In this document: piece after piece, positions 48,366 through 57,302 of the stretch
Layout of the letters: each line of letters starts with the position of its first letter
Position numbering within the stretch: position 1 is the first letter of the stretch
NCBI RefSeq assembly: GCF_900176485.1
Contig: NZ_FWYD01000003.1
Location: 434,001-498,000 of the forward strand
Source of the DNA: Primorskyibacter flagellatus
Lineage (GTDB): Bacteria > Pseudomonadota > Alphaproteobacteria > Rhodobacterales > Rhodobacteraceae
Direction of reading: 5' to 3'
DNA: 64,000 nt
The notes under the pieces: generated by a model
Databases searched by the model: none
The model's input: only the letters and a program-made list of their open reading frames with translations
What the model was told of the DNA's origin: nothing
Made by a program: the position numbers and the translations under genes

Positions 48366-49679
48366 ATGGCCGACCTTTTCGACAGCTCCCCGAGTGTAGC
48401 CGCCGATAGCGGCCCGCGCCCATTGGCCGACAGGCTGCGGCCACAGTCGCTGGGTGATGTCATCGGCCAAGAGCAGGTGCTTGGACCGGAGGCGCCTTTG
48501 GGTGTCATGCTGGCGTCTGGTACACTGTCGTCGTTGATCTTCTGGGGGCCGCCGGGTGTTGGGAAAACCACGATAGCGCGTCTTCTGGCGGGCGAGACGG
48601 ACCTGCACTTTGTCCAGATCAGCGCGATTTTCTCTGGCGTTGCGGATCTGAAGAAGGTTTTCGAAGCCGCCAAACATCGCCGGGCGAATGGGCAGGGCAC
48701 CTTGTTGTTCGTTGACGAGATCCACCGTTTCAACAAGGCGCAGCAGGACGGGTTCCTGCCGCATATGGAGGACGGCACGATACTGCTTGTCGGCGCGACG
48801 ACGGAGAACCCCTCATTCGAACTGAATGCAGCCTTGATGTCCCGCAGCCAAGTGCTTGTTCTGCAACGCCTATCGCTTGCCGATCTGGAGCGTTTGGCGC
48901 AGCGCGCGGAGCAAGAGGTAAGCCGGGCACTGCCGTTGAGCGGCGAAGCGCGAGAACAACTGTTGGAGATGGCCGATGGCGACGGGCGAGCGCTGCTGAA
49001 TCTTGTTGAACAGATCATGGCGTGGAAGGTCGAAAAACCGCTTGATACCAAGAGCTTGAGCGAGCGTTTGATGCGCCGTGCGGCGCAATATGACAAGTCC
49101 GGCGATGCGCATTACAACCTGATTTCGGCGCTTCACAAATCTGTCAGGGGATCAGACCCCGATGCTGCACTGTATTGGTTCGCACGGATGCTGGAAGGGG
49201 GCGAGGATCCACGCTATCTGGCGCGGCGGATCACCCGGATGGCGGTTGAGGATATTGGGTTGGCGGACCCGCAGGCGCAGTCCATCTGTCTGGAATCGTG
49301 GGAGATTTTTGAACGTCTTGGCAGTCCCGAAGGCGAGTTGGCGATCGCGCAGGCGCTGGTCTATCTGGCGCTTGCCCCGAAATCCAACGCTGTCTACACC
49401 GCCTACAAGGCCGCGCGGAAGGCAGCCGCCAAGACGGGCAGCGAACCGCCCCCCAAACATATCCTGAACGCGCCGACAAAGTTTATGAAGTCAGAGGGTT
49501 ACGGCGACGGCTATGCCTATGATCACGATCAGGAAGACGGGTTTTCCGGGCAGGATTACTTTCCCGAGACCATGGGCCGGACAGAGTTCTATGCCCCTGT
49601 CGAGCGCGGTTTTGAACGCGATCTGAAAAAACGGGTCGAGTATTTTGCCAAGCTGCGCGCGCGGCGCAATCCGGGGTGA
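48366..49679 (+). CDS. rarA: replication-associated recombination protein RarA (MgsA)
   Basis: RarA is an AAA+ ATPase that acts at stalled replication forks. The 437-residue protein has PRPLADRLRPQSLGDVIGQE, Walker A GPPGVGKTT, Walker B LLFVDEIHRF, sensor 1 GATTENPSFE, and the C-terminal family part with EDIGLADPQAQ and YKAARKAAAK. Length is typical. It is followed by crcB after 109 bases. Confidence 0.97.
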   Translation: MADLFDSSPSVAADSGPRPLADRLRPQSLGDVIGQEQVLGPEAPLGVMLASGTLSSLIFWGPPGVGKTTIARLLAGETDLHFVQISAIFSGVADLKKVFEAAKHRRANGQGTLLFVDEIHRFNKAQQDGFLPHMEDGTILLVGATTENPSFELNAALMSRSQVLVLQRLSLADLERLAQRAEQEVSRALPLSGEAREQLLEMADGDGRALLNLVEQIMAWKVEKPLDTKSLSERLMRRAAQYDKSGDAHYNLISALHKSVRGSDPDAALYWFARMLEGGEDPRYLARRITRMAVEDIGLADPQAQSICLESWEIFERLGSPEGELAIAQALVYLALAPKSNAVYTAYKAARKAAAKTGSEPPPKHILNAPTKFMKSEGYGDGYAYDHDQEDGFSGQDYFPETMGRTEFYAPVERGFERDLKKRVEYFAKLRARRNPG

Positions 49680-49788
49680 GGTTTGGGGCTTTTTGTGCCT
49701 TTTGCACGCTGAATAGGTACAAATCCCCTCGCGGCGTCAAAGCCGCTGTGCGCTTGACAATAGGGACGCCAGACGCGACAGGTCCGGC

Positions 49789-50169
49789 ATGATTTTCACC
49801 GTGCTTCAAGTTGCCCTTGGCGGGGCCATCGGCGCCAGCGCGCGCTTTCTGACCGGGGTCGGCGTGACGCGGGCCTTTGGGCAAACCAGCTTTCCTCTGG
49901 GCGTGCTCACCGTCAATATTCTGGGCTCTTTCATCATGGGCATCTTTGTCGTCATGGCGGCCAACAAGGGGCTGACCCATTGGGGGCCGTTCGTGATGAC
50001 CGGAATCCTTGGCGGCTTTACCACTTTTTCATCCTTTTCGTTGGAAACTGTCACCCTGATCGAACGGGGCGCATTCGGGCTGGCGGGGCTTTATGTGCTT
50101 TTGTCGGTCGGGTTGTCGGTTGGCGGTCTGACGCTGGGGATGCTTGCAACGCGCGGGGTCTTCGCATGA
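49789..50169 (+). CDS. crcB: fluoride exporter CrcB/FluC
   Basis: CrcB is a small dimeric fluoride channel that lowers cytoplasmic fluoride. The 126-residue protein has four hydrophobic helices and the family motifs GGAIGASARFL, FPLGVLTVNILGSFIMGIF and the phenylalanine-bearing GFTTFSSFSLETVTL. Its stop overlaps the next gene by 4 bases (ATGA). No fluoride riboswitch was identified in the short upstream region. Confidence 0.95.
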   Translation: MIFTVLQVALGGAIGASARFLTGVGVTRAFGQTSFPLGVLTVNILGSFIMGIFVVMAANKGLTHWGPFVMTGILGGFTTFSSFSLETVTLIERGAFGLAGLYVLLSVGLSVGGLTLGMLATRGVFA

Positions 50170-51212
50170 GCCAGGTACAGAACGTCACCATCGGGCCGGA
50201 CGACGCCGATCAGCGGCTGGACCGTTGGTTGCGGCGGATGTTCCCGCATGTGCAGCAAGGGCGCATCGAAAAGATGTGCCGCAAGGGGGAACTGCGCGTC
50301 GATGGCGGGCGGGTCAAGGCCAACACCCGCCTGAACGAAGGGCAGGTGGTGCGCATTCCGCCCATCCCGGCCGAGGATCACAAGCCCGCGCCGGTGCGGA
50401 TGGATCTGCATCCCGCCGATGAAGAGATGATCCAGGGCACGGTCCTGTACCGCGATGACCATATCATCGCGATCAACAAGCCGCCGGGTCTGCCGACGCA
50501 GGGGGGCAGCGGGCAGGGGGTGCGCCATGTCGATGCGCTGTCTGCGGCGCTGACATTCGGGTATGACGAAAAGCCCCGGCTGGTGCACCGGCTGGACAAG
50601 GACACATCCGGCGTCCTGCTGCTGGCGCGGACGCGGCCAATGGCCAAAGCGCTGACAGAGGCGATGCGCCACCGCCTGACGCACAAGATCTACTGGGCGC
50701 TGGTGGCCGGTGTGCCCACGCCCTATCTGGGCGAGATCCGCTACGGTCTGGTCAAGGCGCGCGGCCATGGCGCCAAGGGCGAAGGCGAAAAGATGCATTG
50801 TGTGCATCCGCACGAGATGAACGGAACCCCCGGCGCACAGCGGGCGCATACGCTGTATGCCACGCTCTACCGGGTGGCAGGGCGCGCGTCCTGGGTGGCG
50901 ATGGAGCCGATCACCGGCCGGACGCATCAGCTTCGCGCGCATATGGCCGAGATCGGGCATCCGATCATCGGTGATGGAAAATATGGCGGGTCCGGGCAGG
51001 ACAATCCCGGCGATGGCTGGGGTGCGCAACTGGGGGGTGTGATTTCGAAGAAGCTGCACCTGCATGCGCGTTCGCTGAGTTTCGAGCATCCGGTGACGGG
51101 CAAGGACATCATGGTGACCGCGCCGCTGCCGCCGCATATGGCGCAAAGCTGGGATACATTTGGCTGGACCGAAGACCTGGCCGACAAAGACCCGTTCGAG
51201 AGCCTGCGATGA
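50166..51212 (+). CDS. rluC: 23S rRNA pseudouridine synthase, RluC type
   Basis: RluC-type enzymes convert uridines to pseudouridine in 23S rRNA. The 348-residue protein has an N-terminal S4 RNA-binding domain (DADQRLDRWLRRMFPHVQQG, KMCRKGELRVDGGRVKANTR) and the catalytic domain with LVHRLDKDTSGVLLLARTRP, in which the Asp is the nucleophile. GRTHQLRAHMAEIGHPIIGD is also conserved. It starts within crcB and overlaps the HAD gene by 4 bases. RluC versus RluD-type target choice is an inference. Confidence 0.9.
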   Translation: MSQVQNVTIGPDDADQRLDRWLRRMFPHVQQGRIEKMCRKGELRVDGGRVKANTRLNEGQVVRIPPIPAEDHKPAPVRMDLHPADEEMIQGTVLYRDDHIIAINKPPGLPTQGGSGQGVRHVDALSAALTFGYDEKPRLVHRLDKDTSGVLLLARTRPMAKALTEAMRHRLTHKIYWALVAGVPTPYLGEIRYGLVKARGHGAKGEGEKMHCVHPHEMNGTPGAQRAHTLYATLYRVAGRASWVAMEPITGRTHQLRAHMAEIGHPIIGDGKYGGSGQDNPGDGWGAQLGGVISKKLHLHARSLSFEHPVTGKDIMVTAPLPPHMAQSWDTFGWTEDLADKDPFESLR

Positions 51213-51889
51213 GTGACGCACCAAAACTGATCGTCTTTGATGTCGATGGCACGCTTGTAGACAGTCAGGCGGATATTGTCGCCTCGATGGGCGCGGCCTT
51301 TGCCGATGCGGGGCAGCCTGCGCCTGCGCGCACGGATGTGCTGGGCATTATCGGCCTGTCGTTGGACCAGGCGATCGGCAAGCTGGCACCGCAGGTGGAT
51401 GCCGAAGTGCTTTCGCGCATGGTCGCCGCCTACAAGGATGCCTATGTGGCGCTGCGCGCGCGCGACGGGGCAGAGTCGACCTCGCCGCTTTATCCCGGTG
51501 TGCGCGCCATGCTGGAGAGGCTGAAGGCGCGTGATGACGTGTTGCTGGGCGTGGCAACGGGCAAGTCGCGGCGCGGGCTGGATGCGCTGCTGGAAGGCCA
51601 CGGGCTGACCGGCTTTTTCGTGACCGAACAAGTGTCGGATTTTCACCCGTCCAAGCCGCATCCGTCGATGCTGGAGACCTGTCTGGACGAGACCGGCGCG
51701 TTGGCCAGCGAGGCGGCGATGATCGGGGACACGTCCTACGACATGGATATGGCGCGGGCCGCGAAGTTTGGCGCTGTGGGTGTCAGCTGGGGCTATCACC
51801 CGGTGTCGCGGTTGCAGGCGGATGTGGTGATCGACACGATTGAAGACCTGCCCGGCGCGCTGGGGCGGATCTGGAAGGGCTGGGCATGA
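51209..51889 (+). CDS. HAD-family phosphatase
   Basis: This 226-residue haloacid-dehalogenase-like phosphatase has motif I DVDGTLVDS with the nucleophilic Asp, motif II near GVATGKSRRG, and motif IV GDTSYDMDMARAA. The cap between motif I and II is helical, as in phosphoglycolate phosphatase (Gph) and PGP-like enzymes. Substrate is not determined. It is joined to both neighbours by ATGA overlaps, so four genes from crcB to the ATP12 protein form one operon. Confidence 0.9.
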   Translation: MSDAPKLIVFDVDGTLVDSQADIVASMGAAFADAGQPAPARTDVLGIIGLSLDQAIGKLAPQVDAEVLSRMVAAYKDAYVALRARDGAESTSPLYPGVRAMLERLKARDDVLLGVATGKSRRGLDALLEGHGLTGFFVTEQVSDFHPSKPHPSMLETCLDETGALASEAAMIGDTSYDMDMARAAKFGAVGVSWGYHPVSRLQADVVIDTIEDLPGALGRIWKGWA

Positions 51890-52602
51890 GTTTCGGGGCG
51901 GCAAAGCGGTTCTGGAAAGAGGCGCAGGTGGTCGAGGCCGATGGCGGATATTCCGTGGCGCTGGACGGGCGTGCGGTGAAGACGCCCGCCAAGAAAGCAC
52001 TGGTGGTGCCAACGCGGGCGCTGGCCCAGGCCGTTGCGGCGGAATGGGACGCGCAGGAAGACCGGGTCAACCCGCTGACAATGCCCGTCACGCGCGGCGC
52101 GAATGCGGCAATCGACAAGGTTGCGGTGCAGTTCGACGAGGTTGCAACGATGCTGCTGGCCTACGGGGACGCCGATTTGCTGTGCTACCGCGCCGACAGC
52201 CCCGACGGATTGGTTGCCCGGCAGGCGCAGGGCTGGGATCCGTTGCTGGACTGGGCCGATGCGCGCTTTGGTGCCCGGTTGGCACCGCGGACCGGCGTGA
52301 TGCATGCGGCGCAGGACCCAAAGGCGCTGGCCGCGCTGGAGGATCCGGTGCGCCGCATGACGCCTTTCGAGCTCGCAGCGTTTCACGATCTTGTGTCGAT
52401 TTCGGGGTCCTTGGTGCTTGCATTGGCGGTGTCAGAAGCGCACCTGAAGGCCGAAACCGCATGGGATCTGTCGCGGATCGACGAGACCTGGCAAGAAGAA
52501 CAATGGGGCGTGGATGACGAAGCTGCGCGTTTGGCTGCGCGAAAGCGCGGCGATTTCCTTCAGGCCAAGGTATTTCTGGACTTGTGTCGGCGCGGGCCAT
52601 GA
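51886..52602 (+). CDS. ATP12-family F1-ATPase assembly chaperone
   Basis: This 238-residue protein matches the ATP12 family that helps assemble the F1-ATPase alpha subunit. Visible wording includes GAAKRFWKEAQVVEADGGYS, VALDGRAVKTPAKKALVVPT and AEWDAQEDRVNPLTMPVTRG, and DPLLDWADARFGARL. The family is almost confined to alphaproteobacteria and mitochondria, which supports the assignment of the window. It overlaps the HAD gene by 4 bases. Confidence 0.92.
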   Translation: MSFGAAKRFWKEAQVVEADGGYSVALDGRAVKTPAKKALVVPTRALAQAVAAEWDAQEDRVNPLTMPVTRGANAAIDKVAVQFDEVATMLLAYGDADLLCYRADSPDGLVARQAQGWDPLLDWADARFGARLAPRTGVMHAAQDPKALAALEDPVRRMTPFELAAFHDLVSISGSLVLALAVSEAHLKAETAWDLSRIDETWQEEQWGVDDEAARLAARKRGDFLQAKVFLDLCRRGP

Positions 52603-52805
52603 CAGCGGTCTTGAGGCAGAGAGCTTGACGCAAGGCAAACCGCAAGGCGCGGGAATTCGAAGAGAGTTGTCTTGACGTTACATGCAGATTTCGCCCAAAC
52701 TCCTGCGCATTGGGCGTGAAATTTCGACGTTCTTGACAAGTGGTCGGCGGTGGGGGAACGCAGGCCATGCGCCGCGATAGGATTTGAGTACTGGAAGGGG
52801 TGACG

Positions 52806-53822
52806 ATGAAGGGGACCGCATTGCTTGGTGCGCTTGGCGTGGCCGGCCTGACGGTTGGCGGCGCGGCGGCTGGCACGCTTGACGATGTCAAGGCGCGCGG
52901 CATGCTGAACTGTGGCGTGTCCGAGGGCATGGTCGGCTTTGCGGCCGCCGATGTGAATGACCACTGGGACGGTTTCGATGTCGGCATGTGCCGCGCACTT
53001 GCCGCTGCGGTTCTTGGCGATCCGTCGGCGGTGAACTTCGTGCCCACCACGAACAAGATCCGCTTTACCGCCTTGGCATCGGGGCAGATCGACGTCCTGG
53101 CCCGCAACACCACCTGGACGTTTTCGCGCGACGTCAACCAGCAGTTCGATTTCGTCGGGATCAACTATTATGACGGCCAGGGCTTTCTGGTCCCCAAGGA
53201 ACTTGGCGTCTCTTCGGCAAAAGAGTTGAACGGCAAGGCCATCTGCGTGCAGGTCGGCTCTACGGCCGAGCTTAATCTTGCGGATTATTTCCGCAAGAAC
53301 AACATGGAATATACGACCGTTCCGATTGACACGGTGGCCGATGCACAGGATCGCTATCTGGCGGGTGAATGCAATGTCTACACCACCGATGCGTCCGGAT
53401 TGGCCGCAACCCGTGCGACATTCCAGAACCCCAAGGACCATGTGGTCCTGCCCGAGATCATCTCGAAGGAACCGCTGGGCCCGTTGGTGCGCCATGGCGA
53501 TAACGAGTGGGGCGACATCGTGCGCTGGACGCTGAATGCGCTGATCGCGGCGGAAGAATACGGCGTCACCTCGGCGAATGTCGACGAGTTGTCCGGCGTG
53601 ACCGACAACCCTGAAATCAAGCGTCTTCTTGGCACATCCGGATCGCTGGGCGAGATGCTGGGCCTCAGCCCCGACTGGGCGAAACGCGCCATCATGGCCG
53701 GCGGGAATTATGGCGAATTGTTCGAAAAGAATATCGGTCAGAACACGCCGGTCGGCCTGTCGCGCGGGCTGAACGCGCAATGGATCGACGGCGGATTGCT
53801 CTACGCGCCGCCGTTTCGTTAA
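52806..53822 (+). CDS. aapJ: general L-amino-acid ABC transporter binding protein, AapJ
   Basis: AapJ is the periplasmic receptor for broad amino-acid uptake in alphaproteobacteria. The 338-residue protein has an N-terminal signal peptide (MKGTALLGALGVAGLTVGGA, cleaved near AAAG), GTLDDVKARGMLNCGVSEGM, FDVGMCRALAAAVLGDPSAV and CRALAAA-type motifs, then the long C-terminal GGNYGELFEKNIGQNTPVGL. The ATG at 52806 is preferred over GTG at 52800 because GGAAGGGG lies just upstream. The membrane and ATPase genes aapQMP, usually next, are absent; the downstream DNA is accessory. Confidence 0.93.
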   Translation: MKGTALLGALGVAGLTVGGAAAGTLDDVKARGMLNCGVSEGMVGFAAADVNDHWDGFDVGMCRALAAAVLGDPSAVNFVPTTNKIRFTALASGQIDVLARNTTWTFSRDVNQQFDFVGINYYDGQGFLVPKELGVSSAKELNGKAICVQVGSTAELNLADYFRKNNMEYTTVPIDTVADAQDRYLAGECNVYTTDASGLAATRATFQNPKDHVVLPEIISKEPLGPLVRHGDNEWGDIVRWTLNALIAAEEYGVTSANVDELSGVTDNPEIKRLLGTSGSLGEMLGLSPDWAKRAIMAGGNYGELFEKNIGQNTPVGLSRGLNAQWIDGGLLYAPPFR

Positions 53823-53982
53823 GCGGCGGTTCAGCGGGGCCGTCGAGGCGTCGTGACGGTGCCGCTGTGAGCACTTCCTGCCGATCAACCGTCGTGGACT
53901 TGTGCGAACACCCCTGACGAACTCAAACGACGAAGTGCCAATTAGCCCCGGTTCGCGTGCACCGACCCAGCCGGGATTCTTT

Positions 53983-54597
53983 TTACGACGGCTTGTCGTG
54001 TTCGATTGGCAAGGCTTCGTAGGCTTCGATTTGCCAACCGCCCTGATAGTTCTTCACCAAGCCGTCTTGCGGAAGGTCCATGCTGCCAATCGCAGCAACT
54101 TGACCCAAGCACCGGCTAAGGTGCGCACGCAAAACTTCCAGCGCGTCAAAGTAGGCTTCCCGAATGTCGGGCGGGCGGTAGAATTCCCCGAAACGGGGGT
54201 GCGGCGGCGCATCGTCAGACCTGTTAAGTAGTTCTTCGTAGGTAAGGAATTGCCGAATGCCTAGCGCCATGACGTCTACAAGCAGGTAAAGCGAACCGTC
54301 TTGTAGGTCGGCAAGTTCAACCTGCTTATCTACCAGAATGCCGCGTATCTCACGAAGCGAAATCAGCGCATTATCAATGCAGCCGTCGCAGCATTCCCAA
54401 GCAGAAAGCACGCGTCTGTCAGCGAGTCGAATGACAAGTTCCCGCGCAACCTGCCGTTCCTTGTCCTTCGGGTTCACCGCAATGCTGACGAAGGGAAGGT
54501 TCAAGGTTACGCCGCCAACATGCTTGGTGTAGCGTTGGCGGGCGCGGCCCAAAACTTCCGTCATGTCGAAGCGAAATGGTATCTTGCCGGTTCTCAT
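53983..54597 (-). CDS. uncharacterised 204-residue protein
   Basis: I do not recognise this protein. It reads MRTGKIPFRFDMTEVLGRAR, has a mostly helical middle (WECCDGCIDNALISLREIRG) and several charged regions. No signal peptide or transmembrane helix is seen. It lies between aapJ and the left att site of the element, on the minus strand, flanked by lower-GC spacers, so it is accessory and may derive from an earlier insertion. No ribosome binding site is obvious. Confidence 0.5.
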   Translation of the reverse strand: MRTGKIPFRFDMTEVLGRARQRYTKHVGGVTLNLPFVSIAVNPKDKERQVARELVIRLADRRVLSAWECCDGCIDNALISLREIRGILVDKQVELADLQDGSLYLLVDVMALGIRQFLTYEELLNRSDDAPPHPRFGEFYRPPDIREAYFDALEVLRAHLSRCLGQVAAIGSMDLPQDGLVKNYQGGWQIEAYEALPIEHDKPS

Positions 54598-54791
54598 GTC
54601 GTAGGCTTACTGCATTCGGCGAACAAACGCAGCCCACATAAAGAACCAAGTGCGACATGCGGTCACGCCTTCGTGAGCGTTTAGCGATGCTTTCGGGGGC
54701 CGTTTGGTGCCTTCAAATCCTTAGACAATGCTTACCCAGAGCGGACAGCTGGGGATCTTATCCAGTAAATCCAGCAACTCACAAGGAAAAG

Positions 54792-54806
54792 TGGCAGCCC
54801 GTAGGG
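54792..54806. other. attL core
   Basis: TGGCAGCCCGTAGGG is identical to the last 15 bases of the tRNA-Glu gene on the minus strand (61995-62009). The preceding bases CAAGGAAAAG resemble CAAGAAAAA at the other end. Confidence 0.75.
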
Positions 54807-54894
54807 CCGCCATAGGTATTTCCGGCATTGTCCGCTACCTACCGCATAAGCCTATAAAATAAAGAATATTTTCTCTTTCATCGTCCAGCATAAT

Positions 54895-54949
54895 CCGGCA
54901 TATTCCTAGTTAATCCGCAGTAAGGTGGGGGATATGTTGGGGGATATGA
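54895..54949. repeat. left arm-type repeats of the integrase
   Basis: CCGGCATATTCC, AATCCGC and AAGGTGGGGGATAT followed by TTGGGGGATAT recur in the same order and direction at 61898-61949. Such tandem TGGGGG repeats often flank tyrosine-integrase att sites and probably bind the integrase arm domain. Confidence 0.6.
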
Positions 54950-54950
54950 T

Positions 54951-56267
54951 ATGGCAGGCGCTGGAATCCGAAAGCCGCAAAACTCTCTGACCGCACGTTT
55001 CGTGGAAACAGTGACGGAGCCGGGAAAGCACTTTGATGGGCATGGCCTTTTTCTTCGCGTGCGTCCGAACGGTGCGAAGCAATGGGTGCAGCGCATCACC
55101 ATCCGCGGCAAGCGTAGCGAAATCGGATTGGGCAGCCCCCCGGCTATATCGCTGGCGGTGGCGCGCAAGTTGGCACTCGAAAACCGGGGTAAGGCCATGC
55201 TGGGCGGCGATCCGCTGGCAGAAAGGCGGGCGGCGCGTGAAGCGTTGACCTTTGCGCAGACCGTCGAAGCTTATGCCGCCGTAAAGCTTAAAGAGTTTAA
55301 GAGTGAGAAGCATCGTAAGCAGTGGCTGTCATCAATCGAGCGTCTGGCGTTCCCTGCCTTAGCTGACATTCTGGTGCGCGATATAGATGTTGCGGACATT
55401 TTGCGGATGCTTGAACCGCATTGGCGCGAAAGAACGGTGACGGCGAAAAAGCTGCGCGGACGCGTGGAAGCTATCCTGAACTGGGCGACCGTCTCGGGGC
55501 ACCGCACTGGCGACAACCCCGCGCGCTGGGGTGGGAACCTTAAGGAACTGTTGCCCGCACCCGGCAAGGTGACGCAGGTGCAGAACCAACCCGCATTGGC
55601 GCTGGGCGACGTTGCGGACTGGTGGGCTGCGCTTGAAAGACGCGACGGCATGGCCGCGAAGGCATTGCAATTCTTGACGTTGACCGCTGCACGCTCGGGA
55701 GAAGTGCGCGGCATGACATGGGATGAAATCGACTTCGGCGCGAAAAGTGCAATCAGGACCACCCCCGTTGCGACACTTGCGACTTCTGCGACATGGACCA
55801 TTCCGGCCTCGCGGATGAAAGGGGGCCGGGAACATCGCGTGGCGCTGACGCCCGAGGCGGTGGCTATTCTGCAAGGTCTGCCCCGGATGGAAGATTCGCC
55901 TTTCGTGTTTTTTGCTCCGCGCGGCGGGATGCTGTCAGATATGTCCATTTCCGCAGTCATGCGGCGGATGCAGGAAAGCGAAGTGAAGGCGGGGCGCGCG
56001 GGCTACCTTGATCCGCGCAACAAGCGCCCGGCAGTGCCGCATGGGCTACGCTCAACCTTCCGACAATGGGCGGCGGAACAAGGCTATCCGCGTGATATGG
56101 CAGAAGTCGCACTAGCGCATTTCATCGGCTCGGATGTGGAGCGCGCCTATCAACGCAGCGACATGCTGGAACGGCGGCGGGCGATGATGTCTGCGTGGGC
56201 TGGATTTTTGCGAGGCGATAAGGTTGTGGCAACTGGCAATATTGTGAAGATGGGGTATGCGCCATGA
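54951..56267 (+). CDS. tyrosine-type site-specific integrase
   Basis: This 438-residue integrase belongs to the P4-like group with an N-terminal arm-binding domain. Catalytic residues are Arg248 (TAARSGE), His364 and Arg367 (HGLRSTF), His390 (ALAHFIG) and Tyr400 (ERAYQRSD), so the enzyme should be active. Between WDEIDFGAK and WTIPASRMKGGREHRV lies an extra stretch of about 16 residues (TTPVATLATSAT) encoded by three 9-bp GCGAC repeats, absent from most relatives. The ATG at 54951 is followed closely by the conserved region. Its stop overlaps the next gene by 4 bases. Confidence 0.95.
   Translation: MAGAGIRKPQNSLTARFVETVTEPGKHFDGHGLFLRVRPNGAKQWVQRITIRGKRSEIGLGSPPAISLAVARKLALENRGKAMLGGDPLAERRAAREALTFAQTVEAYAAVKLKEFKSEKHRKQWLSSIERLAFPALADILVRDIDVADILRMLEPHWRERTVTAKKLRGRVEAILNWATVSGHRTGDNPARWGGNLKELLPAPGKVTQVQNQPALALGDVADWWAALERRDGMAAKALQFLTLTAARSGEVRGMTWDEIDFGAKSAIRTTPVATLATSATWTIPASRMKGGREHRVALTPEAVAILQGLPRMEDSPFVFFAPRGGMLSDMSISAVMRRMQESEVKAGRAGYLDPRNKRPAVPHGLRSTFRQWAAEQGYPRDMAEVALAHFIGSDVERAYQRSDMLERRRAMMSAWAGFLRGDKVVATGNIVKMGYAP
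55770..55793. repeat. three GCGAC iterons inside the integrase gene
   Basis: GCGACACTT, GCGACTTCT and GCGACATGG are 9-base direct repeats in frame with the coding sequence, giving ATLATSAT. The same motif recurs at 60241-60264 and, inverted, at 60288-60311. Confidence 0.75.
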
Positions 56268-57013
56268 TGCTGAAAAACCACCGTCCAGCATGCCATGATG
56301 CCATCGCTTCCATTTTCCCTGAACTAGCAGAACAGCAAGTTGAGATGCTCGCAGAGCGGCTCTTTACGGCGTATAGCATGGGGCGAATTCAGCACTGGGA
56401 AGTCGTCAATGCAAAATCGCCAGAGGGAGAGGCGTCTGACCTACGAAAAGCAGCGAGCTATTTGCGGAAAGCAGCTGCATGCGTGCGAGGTGATAAGGAT
56501 GGTCCTCGCGGAGGTGGTTTTGGCGCTGGTGACGAATTGCGGATGTTTGCCTATGACCTGCTCGCGGCATGGGGCGATGCTCCAACCTTAGCAGCTCATC
56601 TTCCAGAAGGTAGCCAGTTGATGGCCCGTCACTCGCTTTTAGACAAACTTGAAACCATAGCCACGGTAGCCGGAACCTTGGAGTGGCAAGCAAACGCTTT
56701 GGATGCCGCAGGCATCGCTATCGGAAAGAACTCGGATGGTGTCCGCGAGAGAATCAAGTCGACCGGAAATATTGTGAATGGAAACAAAGGCAAAAATATC
56801 CTCGCGCATAGAGTGGCGACTGAATGCTGCGTTATTGTTGCTGCGGTAACTGGAGAGCCGGCAACATTGGGCCGCAATCCAGTGACAGGTGAAACAACCG
56901 GTCAGCTCTATAAACTTGTGCGCGCAGCCTACTGTGCACTGGAAATAGATGCATCGCCTGCGGATATGGCAAAAGCGGCTCAGAAAAGAATGAAATTTGC
57001 CCCCGTATCTTAA
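56264..57013 (+). CDS. unknown protein coupled to the integrase
   Basis: This 249-residue protein starts inside the integrase stop (ATGA) and should be made with it. It is mostly helical, including FPELAEQQVEMLAERLFTAY and the charged middle SEGEASDLRKAASYLRKAAA, with no signal peptide or transmembrane segment. I do not recognise a family and see no nuclease or phosphatase motif. Base composition looks lower in GC than in its neighbours. Candidate roles are integration control or defence against other phages, both speculative. Confidence 0.65.
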   Translation: MMLKNHRPACHDAIASIFPELAEQQVEMLAERLFTAYSMGRIQHWEVVNAKSPEGEASDLRKAASYLRKAAACVRGDKDGPRGGGFGAGDELRMFAYDLLAAWGDAPTLAAHLPEGSQLMARHSLLDKLETIATVAGTLEWQANALDAAGIAIGKNSDGVRERIKSTGNIVNGNKGKNILAHRVATECCVIVAAVTGEPATLGRNPVTGETTGQLYKLVRAAYCALEIDASPADMAKAAQKRMKFAPVS

Positions 57014-57115
57014 CGGGGAAATGTCTGTAATTTACCCCCATTCACCCCGTATGACTACTTAGGCGAAATGCCCGACCTTCCGGATTGCAACATCTGCAAC
57101 CGAAAGGAACCGACA

Positions 57116-57301
57116 ATGGCCGAAAAACTAATCCGACGCCCCGAGGTGGAAGCCCGCACTGGGCTTTCCCGCTCGACCATTTACGATTGGATGAAACGCG
57201 GCGAATTTCCGCAGCCCGTGAAGCTGGGCGCACGCCTTGTGGCGTGGCGCGAAAGCGACGTGACCGCGTGGCTTGAAGCCCGCGAAACGAAGGTCGCTTG
57301 A
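57116..57301 (+). CDS. alpA: AlpA-like excisionase/regulator
   Basis: This 61-residue helix-turn-helix protein has the AlpA wording IRRPEVEARTGLSRSTIYDW and MKRGEFPQPVKLGARLVAWR followed by SDVTAWLEARE. In P4 and related satellites AlpA activates or aids excision. GAAAGGAA lies 7 bases before the ATG at 57116; a 16-codon extension from 57068 is less likely. It is followed after one base by the winged-helix gene. Confidence 0.9.
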   Translation: MAEKLIRRPEVEARTGLSRSTIYDWMKRGEFPQPVKLGARLVAWRESDVTAWLEARETKVA

Positions 57302-57302
57302 T

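Larger units (their letters stand above)
54598..54950. other. left junction of the integrated element
   Basis: This 353-base gap holds no supported gene. It contains the left copy of the att core (54792-54806) and the left set of direct repeats next to the integrase start (54895-54949), described separately. The lower-GC stretch around 54850-54890 (AAATAAAGAATATTTTC) may include the integrase promoter. Confidence 0.6.

Noticed and set aside
52560-53888. Minus-strand open frame of 442 codons opposite aapJ
   Set aside because: Antisense to the AapJ gene; no family features.
53935-53982. tRNA-like or terminator-like structure after aapJ
   Set aside because: Only a weak stem of CCCGG/CCGGG with a long loop and a T-run is visible; it may be a terminator but is not convincing, and no tRNA fold is seen.
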